Shown here piece by piece: positions 7,414 to 13,426 of a DNA stretch of 23,889 nucleotides. The notes beneath the pieces were generated by a model. That model was not told the origin of the DNA. It did no database searches and saw only the letters and a program-made list of their open reading frames with translations. Each line of letters starts with the position of its first letter. Positions within the stretch are counted from its first letter, which is position 1. Origin of the DNA: a virus. The position numbers were made by a program, and so were the translations under genes. The stretch spans positions 1 through 23,889 of the IMG/VR virus record IMGVR_UViG_3300006789_000159, one strand, 5' to 3'.

Positions 7414-8159
7414 TATACTGCTTGATAGATTAACATTGATTCTAAAGTCATAGATGTCGCTACGCTAGGCTTTATATAGATGTCTGAAAGAGACTTCGTT
7501 CCCGTAACAGTTGTTGCCACCGCTCCCGTTCCGTCACCTGCCGTCGTAGTAACCGCTTCGGTTGTATCAATCTCTAGGTCAGCCCTTGAGGTTCTCGATG
7601 TAAAGGTTACTACCGCAGTATCTACCGATGTGGTCCAGTTCGGGTAGTAAGCATTATTAATTTGTGACGCTACGTTAGCTACTGTTGAATTAGCTGCGAC
7701 AACGGTTACACCATCGAAAGCAAATGTGTCTCCAGCAGCCCATGTATTGGCAACAGTTACAGTAAATGCCTCTTTAGTTCCCGAAGCTGAGTTCCAAGGA
7801 ATAAAAGCAAAGTCACCTGCATATAATCTCCCTACCTCTGTCAGTCCAGTAATAGACTGGTCAGTAGCATCGTGAGCGCCTGTGGCTCGGTCTCCAGTTA
7901 GATATACAGTAAAGTACTCAGAGCTTACAACAGATAAGTTTTTTAGATAAACCTTATGAGACTTATCGTCTGCGTAATCGTCAGAACGATACAAGACGTA
8001 AGGGGTTACAGATTCCGTTTCTCTTCTCGCTAACCCAGACGTTGATTGCAACCCGATACCTGTACCAGCCTCTGTAAGGTTGGTAGTGGCAGATATGTTG
8101 ATAGGGCTGCTCGTAAGATCAGCGCTTGATATAGTTAGTGATGCTGTAGTAGTTGGCAT
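7413..8159 (-). CDS. Virion-like paralogue carrying an inserted extra domain
   Basis: This 248-residue protein begins MPTTTASLTISSADLTSSPI and follows the family plan up to GDFAFIPW (about residue 122), including SHKVYLKN. At about residues 128-221 it has a segment absent from its paralogues: TVTVANTWAAGDTFAFDG, then a helix (TVANVASQINNAYY) and strands ending TVTGTKSL. The family C-terminal strand then resumes (MTLESMLIYQ). Similar 'TWAAGDTFTFDGVTV' segments recur in phage virion proteins as small accessory domains, by recall. The insertion nearly doubles the length relative to 136-139 residues. Its stop overlaps the next start. It may be the member that carries a specialised surface contact, which is inference. 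Confidence 0.8.
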   Translation of the reverse strand: MPTTTASLTISSADLTSSPINISATTNLTEAGTGIGLQSTSGLARRETESVTPYVLYRSDDYADDKSHKVYLKNLSVVSSEYFTVYLTGDRATGAHDATDQSITGLTEVGRLYAGDFAFIPWNSASGTKEAFTVTVANTWAAGDTFAFDGVTVVAANSTVANVASQINNAYYPNWTTSVDTAVVTFTSRTSRADLEIDTTEAVTTTAGDGTGAVATTVTGTKSLSDIYIKPSVATSMTLESMLIYQAV

Positions 8160-8168
8160 AAGAGGCTA

Positions 8169-8579
8169 TTAGGAGGCTGCTGATTGAGAGAAAACACCAT
8201 ACTCGATAGTAACGCCAGTAGCAATGGTAGTCACCTGAACATCAAGAGTTCCTCCATACGGAATAAACATCCAATCCCCAGGGTAAAGCCTTCCTATAAT
8301 TACATTACCCTCAAGCTCAACAAGGATGTAGTCGCTTGTTCCAGAGCTTGTGTTTCTAATGTAAACCTTATGGGCTACCGTAGTATCAGCATAGATAGAA
8401 TCCGCTACAACAACCGTATCGGTTTGTGCAGCAGCATACGTCCTACTGGTGATCCCTGTAAACTCATCCAAGCCAGTAGATGCCCCAGCCTTTGTTAAGG
8501 TGGCCGTTTGGGTCATGCTAAAAGGATGACCTGTGATGTCCCCGCTATTAAGAGTGAGTGTTGCTGTTGTCGTTGCCAT
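8169..8579 (-). CDS. Virion-like protein, tandem paralogue
   Basis: This 136-residue protein begins MATTTATLTLNSGDITGHPF and ends VTIEYGVFSQSAAS. By hand alignment it shares about 89 of 136 positions (roughly two thirds) with the gene immediately upstream, including HKVYI, GTSD, GRLYPGDW and GTLDV, which points to a fairly recent tandem duplication. It is entirely beta-rich, with no signal peptide, membrane segment or Cys. It lies in the unit that begins at the promoter-like motif 9024-9031 and runs through scaffold and capsid. Function is unknown; its position suggests a virion component made in many copies. Confidence 0.8.
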   Translation of the reverse strand: MATTTATLTLNSGDITGHPFSMTQTATLTKAGASTGLDEFTGITSRTYAAAQTDTVVVADSIYADTTVAHKVYIRNTSSGTSDYILVELEGNVIIGRLYPGDWMFIPYGGTLDVQVTTIATGVTIEYGVFSQSAAS

Positions 8580-8590
8580 GTTCTATAAAA

Positions 8591-9004
8591 TTACGATGCT
8601 ACAGATTGAGAGAAAACGGCGTACTCTACTTTCATTCCAACAGCGCTAGTGTCTATGTCTACGTCTAGAGTTCCGTCATAAGGGAAGAAGCACCAGTCCC
8701 CAGGGTAAAGCCTACCCATAAGCACGTTACTCCCTCCAAGCTCAACGGTAACAAAGTCGCTTGTTCCAGTCGAAGAGTTTTTAATATAAACCTTATGAGA
8801 AGTTGTGGTATCTACATAGGTTCCGTTAGGGACAATATTGGTTGCTGTTTGAGCGGCAGCATACACTACAGTCGTAACCCCTGTAAACTGATCCAGACCA
8901 GTCTCGCTTGCCGCCTTTGTCAAAGTAGCAGTTTTGGTAAGGTTCAGAGGGTCCCCTGTAATGTCAGGGCTGTTAAGTGTTATAGTTGCTGTTGTAGTTG
9001 CCAT
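8591..9004 (-). CDS. Virion-like protein, first copy of the tandem paralogous block
   Basis: This 137-residue protein begins MATTTATITLNSPDITGDPL and ends MKVEYAVFSQSVAS. It is the closest relative of the next gene downstream (8169-8579). The core motif is MGRLYPGDWCFFPYDGTLDV. It is the first gene after the promoter-like motif at 9024-9031, 19 bases before its ATG, and so heads the head-gene unit. There is no export signal. Its position ahead of structural genes and its multiplication suggest a virion surface subunit, but no known family is recognised. Confidence 0.8.
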   Translation of the reverse strand: MATTTATITLNSPDITGDPLNLTKTATLTKAASETGLDQFTGVTTVVYAAAQTATNIVPNGTYVDTTTSHKVYIKNSSTGTSDFVTVELGGSNVLMGRLYPGDWCFFPYDGTLDVDIDTSAVGMKVEYAVFSQSVAS

Positions 9005-9023
9005 TATTGCCTGTTATCTTCTG

Positions 9024-9031
9024 CAAATATA
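9024..9031 (-). promoter_or_regulatory. Promoter-like TATATTTG element heading the head-gene unit
   Basis: The minus strand reads CTATATTTGCAGAA, a 14-base string also found upstream of the portal gene (19563-19556 and flanks). It matches the Bacteroidota -7 consensus TAnnTTTG. It lies in the 31-base gap after the envelope cassette and 19 bases before the first paralogue. No convincing -33 TTTG is seen. Confidence 0.55.
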
Positions 9032-9035
9032 GTAA

Positions 9036-9236
9036 TTATTTCTTGGTGGGTTTTTTGTGGCTGACAAGCTTAAATTTAGCCTCTTCTATAGCCCCAGCGT
9101 GAGGTGCGTACTCCCCTTTCATAAGGAAGTATCTACCCCGATCCGTCATCCAATGAAACCCATCAGGAGCAGCGACAGCTTTTGTCGCTTGGCTTATATT
9201 CAGCTTACCCCCTTTATTTTTCTTTACTGCGTTCAT
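9036..9236 (-). CDS. Small basic protein, last gene of the envelope cassette
   Basis: This 66-residue, Lys-rich protein contains two similar aromatic stretches, DGFHWMTDRGRYFLM and GEYAPHAGAIEEAKFKLV, and a basic tail (SHKKPTKK). No signal peptide or membrane helix is visible. Its ATG overlaps the TGA of the exported thioredoxin-like gene (TGATG), so translation is probably coupled. The His and aromatic content with basic ends could suit nucleic-acid or envelope binding, but this is speculation. The promoter-like motif of the next unit begins 4 bases after its stop codon, so it closes the cassette. Confidence 0.75.
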   Translation of the reverse strand: MNAVKKNKGGKLNISQATKAVAAPDGFHWMTDRGRYFLMKGEYAPHAGAIEEAKFKLVSHKKPTKK

Positions 9237-9595
9237 CAGAAAGAGCTCATTAGTATTTCATCTACAACGTCCTGAACATCGCTTTGCGTTGCTTCTATAG
9301 CCATCATGATATTCGCCTGGAACCTCTCTTCTTCCTCCCCGTCGTTAAAAACCACGATAGTAGGGACCACAACAATCTTGTGCTCTTTCTGCATATCTGG
9401 CCTCACCATGATGTCAATCCTAGAAACCTCACAGTCGCTTAACGTGTCTATCCAGTCCACGCTGTTCTGAGCGTTAAAGGCTGCATTGAACTCTATTACA
9501 CATATATCGCTTGAGCAAACATCCTTGTTCTCGAAAGAAACAAAAACAACAGTAGAGTATAGAGCAAAAAGACAGAGGGTAATGAGGGTTTTCAT
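9236..9595 (-). CDS. Exported thioredoxin-fold protein lacking the CxxC active site
   Basis: This 119-residue protein has an N-terminal hydrophobic segment (about residues 1-19, MKTLITLCLFALYSTVVFV), read as a signal peptide or anchor. The body follows the thioredoxin plan: first strand VIEF at 33-36, the active-site loop position at 37-44, a second strand (SRIDIMV) and the conserved cis-proline loop VVPTIVVFNDGEE with Pro78, then a C-terminal helix. Where thioredoxins have WCGPC, this protein has F40-N41-A42-Q43-N44, so both catalytic Cys are replaced by Asn. Two other Cys (27 and 32) flank the first strand, with a third at 55. It is probably a non-redox thioredoxin-fold protein in the periplasm. 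Close coupling to its neighbours places it in the envelope cassette. Confidence 0.75.
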   Translation of the reverse strand: MKTLITLCLFALYSTVVFVSFENKDVCSSDICVIEFNAAFNAQNSVDWIDTLSDCEVSRIDIMVRPDMQKEHKIVVVPTIVVFNDGEEEERFQANIMMAIEATQSDVQDVVDEILMSSF

Positions 9596-9602
9596 GGCAG
9601 GG

Positions 9603-9887
9603 TTAATTTAATTTATCGATCTTATCTTCAATTCTTTTCATGTCGTCTTTTATTTCAGAGACATCTTCTTGTGTAGACATAATCGTTTGTCTGATAAGCT
9701 GATCTTTCATGTCGAACTCCATCCTCGTTATCTCTGGGTCTGGTGCGATAGGGAGAGCCTTTGCTTCCGCTATATCAGCCTGAAGGACAAACCACATACT
9801 AATAATAGTAGCCATAGCCGCCCCTATCCCCGCTAAAGTCTTAATGCTTACATTAAAACCTAAGTTTTCATTCAACTCCTTGCCCAT
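9603..9887 (-). CDS. Small inner-membrane protein with periplasmic coiled coil (spanin- or holin-like)
   Basis: This 94-residue protein has one clear membrane segment at about residues 15-37 (KTLAGIGAAMATIISMWFVL) after a short charged N-terminus. A Pro-rich link (ALPIAPDPE) follows, then an amphipathic helix with heptad-like spacing to the end (DVSEIKDDMKRIEDKIDKLN). One N-terminal helix plus an outer coiled coil is the layout of inner-membrane spanins, though some holins and membrane-anchored assembly factors look similar. No lipoprotein partner (o-spanin) and no lysozyme or amidase are seen nearby, so a lysis role is uncertain. It lies 1 base after the outer-membrane barrel gene and 7 bases before the thioredoxin-like gene. 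Confidence 0.78.
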   Translation of the reverse strand: MGKELNENLGFNVSIKTLAGIGAAMATIISMWFVLQADIAEAKALPIAPDPEITRMEFDMKDQLIRQTIMSTQEDVSEIKDDMKRIEDKIDKLN

Positions 9888-9888
9888 A

Positions 9889-10929
9889 TTAGATAATTAC
9901 GTAATTTATACCAAGTGAAAAGTCATGCCATGTCCTGTTCCAATACTTATTGTATTTTCCTTCCAGGAATAACCCTAAACTTTTGTTTACTTTAACCCCA
10001 AAGATAAGCCCTCCTGAGTAGTCCATCCATTGCTCTCCGTTATTGAAGTTGTGATAGGAGAACTCATCCTCTAGGTTTAAATGATAGGGCATTACGTTCC
10101 CCCAACTGTGAAGCCAAAAGGTTTTTTCGTAGTGATAAAAATCAAACCCAGCAACCACAGAGTATTCTATCTTCTGAGGGAGCTCACTGATCTTCCTGTC
10201 TACGTAATCACCTAAGACCTGCGGGATAACCACCTCCTCCCATACCTCTACGCTGTTAGCAACAACCTCCCCTTCAGGGGATAAAAACTCGTTGGTTTCA
10301 AAGTCCACATTGTACCCCTCTTGAAGAGCCAGATAAGTATAGTGAATGTTGTTATTGGCTAACAACCAGTCAGATAGCGGATCATACCCATAGGGCATAG
10401 AGGCCCGCTGAACCGTCCCGACATTAAAAGAAAACTTCTTACCTAAGTTTATACGAGCCCTTTGAGAGGCTTCGAAGTACTCTACGTCAGCGAACCCGTC
10501 TGGCAGGTACTCCACCTTGGCTATAAAGTTCTTACCTACATACCTTAAAAAGTGGTTCTGATTTAAAAACTCCTGCCCTCTTTGACGCATATACGCCCCT
10601 TCGAACAGGAACTCAAACCCCTTCACTTTACCTACTGTAGCGGCATCGCTATATGTTTTCTCTTCGCCGCTATAAAATACGTTAGCCCTGTTCTCATATC
10701 CAAACCGAGCAATCTTGCGTACACCAGCGGTAAAAGAAAAGTCCATTGGTGTTGACACGATGTCAGACTGAAGTTGTCCTGTATAAACAGAGAACGCGCT
10801 CTCATCAGCCACAGAGTTACTGCCCCCTAAAGAGCTGTAAAAAGTAGCGAACTTAAGCGTCTTCTTCAGTAGCTGAGCGTTAGAGCTCAAGCAAAGAAAA
10901 GAGAATAAAATGGCTAACGCAACCCTCAT
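9889..10929 (-). CDS. Outer-membrane beta-barrel-like protein
   Basis: This 346-residue protein has a clear signal peptide (MRVALAILFSFLCLSSNAQ) with the Ala-Gln junction common in Bacteroidota exported proteins. The mature part alternates hydrophobic and polar residues in many short strands rich in Tyr, Phe and Gly (for example KGFEFLFEGAYMRQRG, ARINLGKKFSFNVGT, FGVKVNKSLGLFLEGKYN). It ends in a typical barrel strand (HDFSLGINYVII). I do not see the NPAxAG motif of PorP/SprF proteins. Barrels are rarely encoded among phage structural genes; a receptor-masking (superinfection exclusion) or surface-anchoring role for the T9SS-exported neighbour are possibilities. Its ATG overlaps the stop of the 56-residue gene (ATGA), showing it belongs to the cassette. 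Confidence 0.75.
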   Translation of the reverse strand: MRVALAILFSFLCLSSNAQLLKKTLKFATFYSSLGGSNSVADESAFSVYTGQLQSDIVSTPMDFSFTAGVRKIARFGYENRANVFYSGEEKTYSDAATVGKVKGFEFLFEGAYMRQRGQEFLNQNHFLRYVGKNFIAKVEYLPDGFADVEYFEASQRARINLGKKFSFNVGTVQRASMPYGYDPLSDWLLANNNIHYTYLALQEGYNVDFETNEFLSPEGEVVANSVEVWEEVVIPQVLGDYVDRKISELPQKIEYSVVAGFDFYHYEKTFWLHSWGNVMPYHLNLEDEFSYHNFNNGEQWMDYSGGLIFGVKVNKSLGLFLEGKYNKYWNRTWHDFSLGINYVII

Positions 10930-11096
10930 ACCTCGAACCCGAAATTGAGGATCATAAATCTAACTCTCTTGCACTTCTCGTCTTTAGAACAAAAAAGGCA
11001 TAGACGAAGTTCGAGGACGGTTAACCGACCCAACCTAAGAGACACTTCATATTTTGCCTTCTTGTTTCCTTTTCCCCAGCTGTTAATCCAATTCAT
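10926..11096 (-). CDS. 56-residue protein coupled between the T9SS protein and the barrel
   Basis: The 163-base gap between two larger genes is filled by an open frame from ATG at 11096 to TGA at 10926. The ATG overlaps the upstream TGA (ATGA) and its own TGA overlaps the downstream ATG (ATGA), so both junctions are four-base coupling overlaps. This double fit is strong evidence that it is translated. The product is basic, starts MNWINSWGKGNKKAKYEVSL, has two Cys-containing stretches (LCLFCSKDEKC) and ends RVRFMILNFGFEV. No signal peptide or clear membrane helix is visible. I do not recognise the family. Confidence 0.75.
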   Translation of the reverse strand: MNWINSWGKGNKKAKYEVSLRLGRLTVLELRLCLFCSKDEKCKRVRFMILNFGFEV

Positions 11097-13120
11097 AATT
11101 TCATAATTTTTTTGTTAATAGATATACCGTTGTACTCAACGATAACTTGATAGAGCCCTTTAGAGAGCCCTGAGAGGTCTAAAACCTTTTCTGTGGTACT
11201 AGACACTACTCGTTGACCAAAGTTGTTGTATACGGCTGTAATGACCTTATACGGACATCTTATGGTTAATGTGTTTTCTACGGGGTTGGGGTAGATCTGT
11301 ACCCTACCCATGTAATAAGGGATGTCAGCGGGCATGCCTTCTTGGCAGTAGCTGTATATCTCGCCGCAAATATCGTCCCATTCGGATCCGCAGCAGTTAG
11401 GGTCCACCTCGATAACCCACGAGTAACAGACATCATTAGCCCAGTAAGGGTCTCCAGGCTCGCCTACGCACCCCGCGTCATATAGGCATAGGCTGTTGTC
11501 CGCCGTGTTGGCCTCCTCGTCATAGTTAAAAGCGTTAACGTCAACGCACCCTACTAGCACCTCGATGCAAGAGTCAATATCTACATTGGCTTCAGCGTCG
11601 TAGTTAAGAGCATCGGGGTCCGTACAGCCGAACATAGCCACCGTCTCGCAGCTACCGTCATCAAAATCAGCGACATAGCCCTGCTCGTAGTACTCTAAAT
11701 ACCCCGCCTGCATGCACCCTGCATTATAATAACAGCTTCCGTCTTCTGAGTTTACGGCAGGATCATAGTTCTGTGCGTCAGTATCCATACACCCATAAAC
11801 GTACGGCTCACAGAAGTTATCGCAAGTAGGTGTAGCCACATACCTATAAGGAAACTTCAACAAAGCATCTGTCCAAGGGTTTGTACCCCCGTCTAAAAGC
11901 ACTCCTTGAGGTCCAGATAGAGAAAACCCACACTGACCAGCCGTAGACTCTGCGTTACCTCCAGTAAAGAAGTACACGCTTACCTCTTCATTGCTATTCA
12001 GTTGGAGAGGTATGTCTATTTGGTTCCCATCAATAGGCTGCATCTCATACGGACCATACAAGCTATCCCCTTGTGCCACACCTAACCAGCTTCCAAACCA
12101 TCCATCCCAACCCCCGTCGATAAGGGTTAGTGTATAATCACAAGAATCCTCCAGCGCCATCGTGTTGCAGTTCTCGTCGTAGTTAAAAGCCTCGGTATCT
12201 GTACAGCCTAAAACAACAGGGGTGAGGCAACTACCATCATCTTCAATAGCAAAAGAATTATACTCTAAATAACCCTCGTCAGTACACCCAGTAGAAACAG
12301 GTGGGTCACAGTGTGGGACAACAAAAGCGGGGGAGGAAAGCGTATCGTACTGCGTTTCCCCTCCAACGTAGAAAAAGCCGTGATCGCATAAAGACAAAAC
12401 AACAAAAAAACCGTCAACACCTCCCCAACACGAGCCACACATACCGTCCCCGTAAGTGTCATATATAGTAGCTACAAGGCTATCCCCTTCAGTAGCGCAC
12501 ACGCTAGACATATTAGTATACTGAGCCCCCGTGTAATTCCCACCCCAATTTAAAACCTCCTCTGTCCCGTATACGGATATATCCCAACTAATCTCCTCGA
12601 AGTACGTATCAGCGGCAAGGAGGGCAATTATGTTTGTCTGTCCCTCTGGGCAAGCGACAGGCGGCGTATCACATACATCGGGATACATCGCCCAAGGGTT
12701 GTAATTCAAAGCCAATTCATCCATGCACCCGTATATAGGTATCTCACACGGGTCAACTACAAAGGGAATGGTAAGTAGGGGCGAATCGAAATCACCTACG
12801 TATTCATCCAGCCCACACGTATTGGTTAGACTAAACCACCCTTCCCCGAAATTGCAGCATATTCCATCCCCATACGAGTCGTACATAGCAAAAAGATAAC
12901 TGCCCACACTTAAGGTGACTACAGTCTCTGTTAAAGAATTGCTAGTAAACGGGTCTGAAGTCTCTATAATTTCTCCGCTGATAGAAGAGAAAATCTTCCA
13001 GCTTGTCTCGCCTGCGTACTGATCGGTTTGCACCGAGACGTTCACCCACCCGCTCTGTCCAAGAACGAGACATGGGATAAAAGAAAAAAGGAGCAGCAGG
13101 CATGACTTTGTTATTCCCAT
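11093..13120 (-). CDS. Secreted Cys-rich repeat protein with T9SS type A C-terminal sorting domain
   Basis: This 675-residue protein has a signal peptide at residues 1-21 (LLLLFSFIPCLVLG, then Q22). Two copies of an ETSWKI...YDSYGDGICC-type beta domain occupy about residues 24-125 and 163-270; a related domain at about 326-437 starts TLTLIDGGWDGW. At least seven repeats of the form GCxDxxAxNYDxxAxxxDGSC lie around 131, 278, 305, 443, 468, 498 and 524. A Cys-rich segment (DPNCCGSEWDDIC) precedes the end. Residues 605-675 are a T9SS type A sorting domain: VQIYPNPVENTLTI, then YNNFGQRVV, LDLSGLSKGLYQVIVE and KKIMKL. Such domains direct cargo through the Bacteroidota outer membrane, after which they are cut off and the protein released or attached to the surface. 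It heads the envelope cassette, with a promoter-like motif 4 bases before the ATG. It may have been acquired from a host. Confidence 0.9.
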   Translation of the reverse strand: MGITKSCLLLLFSFIPCLVLGQSGWVNVSVQTDQYAGETSWKIFSSISGEIIETSDPFTSNSLTETVVTLSVGSYLFAMYDSYGDGICCNFGEGWFSLTNTCGLDEYVGDFDSPLLTIPFVVDPCEIPIYGCMDELALNYNPWAMYPDVCDTPPVACPEGQTNIIALLAADTYFEEISWDISVYGTEEVLNWGGNYTGAQYTNMSSVCATEGDSLVATIYDTYGDGMCGSCWGGVDGFFVVLSLCDHGFFYVGGETQYDTLSSPAFVVPHCDPPVSTGCTDEGYLEYNSFAIEDDGSCLTPVVLGCTDTEAFNYDENCNTMALEDSCDYTLTLIDGGWDGWFGSWLGVAQGDSLYGPYEMQPIDGNQIDIPLQLNSNEEVSVYFFTGGNAESTAGQCGFSLSGPQGVLLDGGTNPWTDALLKFPYRYVATPTCDNFCEPYVYGCMDTDAQNYDPAVNSEDGSCYYNAGCMQAGYLEYYEQGYVADFDDGSCETVAMFGCTDPDALNYDAEANVDIDSCIEVLVGCVDVNAFNYDEEANTADNSLCLYDAGCVGEPGDPYWANDVCYSWVIEVDPNCCGSEWDDICGEIYSYCQEGMPADIPYYMGRVQIYPNPVENTLTIRCPYKVITAVYNNFGQRVVSSTTEKVLDLSGLSKGLYQVIVEYNGISINKKIMKL

Positions 13121-13124
13121 ACTG

Positions 13125-13132
13125 CAAAGGTA
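13125..13132 (-). promoter_or_regulatory. Promoter-like TACCTTTG element before the T9SS gene
   Basis: The minus strand reads TACCTTTGCAGTATG: a TAnnTTTG element followed by CAGT and the start codon of the T9SS-exported protein. It would begin the envelope cassette as a separate unit, with a leaderless or very short-leader message. The CAG after the element is shared with the motifs at 9024 and 19556. Confidence 0.45.
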
Positions 13133-13143
13133 ATAAAAACAAA

Positions 13144-13422
13144 TTATGGTCTTATCCCGTACTCACCCGCAGGTACGACAATAGTTTTTGTTCCGCCCCC
13201 GTTAGCCGCTATCTCGTCAGCATCGTTTAAGATGTACTTAATAGTAGTATCAGAGGCATACACCCTTGTGTTGTACGTAGCTTGGTATTTGCCGTTTCCT
13301 AGCAAAGGACACTCCTCTAGCTTGTCTTCGTTAAACTTAAAAGAAGCTATAGGGAGGTTGTCGTCGGTCCACCGAGTGGACAGGTCATCTTCAGAAGATA
13401 TTTCTACTGTGTATAAAGCCAT
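13144..13422 (-). CDS. Small protein at the end of the fibre unit
   Basis: I place the start at the ATG at 13422 (MALYTVEISSEDD), 4 bases after the upstream stop; the longer frame starting at 13473 would overlap the RCC1-like gene by 47 bases. This gives 92 residues. The product is soluble and acidic to neutral, with strands such as IASFKFNEDKL and KYQATYNTRVYASDTTIKYI and a Gly-rich linker (ANGGGTKTIVVPAGEY). No known family is recognised. It directly follows the RCC1-propeller fibre gene and precedes the promoter of the envelope cassette, so an accessory fibre or assembly role is possible. Confidence 0.72.
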   Translation of the reverse strand: MALYTVEISSEDDLSTRWTDDNLPIASFKFNEDKLEECPLLGNGKYQATYNTRVYASDTTIKYILNDADEIAANGGGTKTIVVPAGEYGIRP

Positions 13423-13426
13423 TGTA

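Noticed and set aside
9603-9887. Firm call as holin or spanin
   Set aside because: One membrane helix and a coiled coil fit both, but no endolysin or partner gene lies in the window.
9889-10929. PorP/SprF identity for the barrel protein because it neighbours a T9SS cargo gene
   Set aside because: The characteristic NPAxAG-type motif is not visible, so only a general barrel call is kept.
11093-13120. Host (bacterial) DNA instead of phage at the T9SS gene
   Set aside because: The gene is coupled downstream to phage-layout genes and lies within one continuous minus-strand series from TerL to capsid; assembly chimerism cannot be fully excluded without reads.
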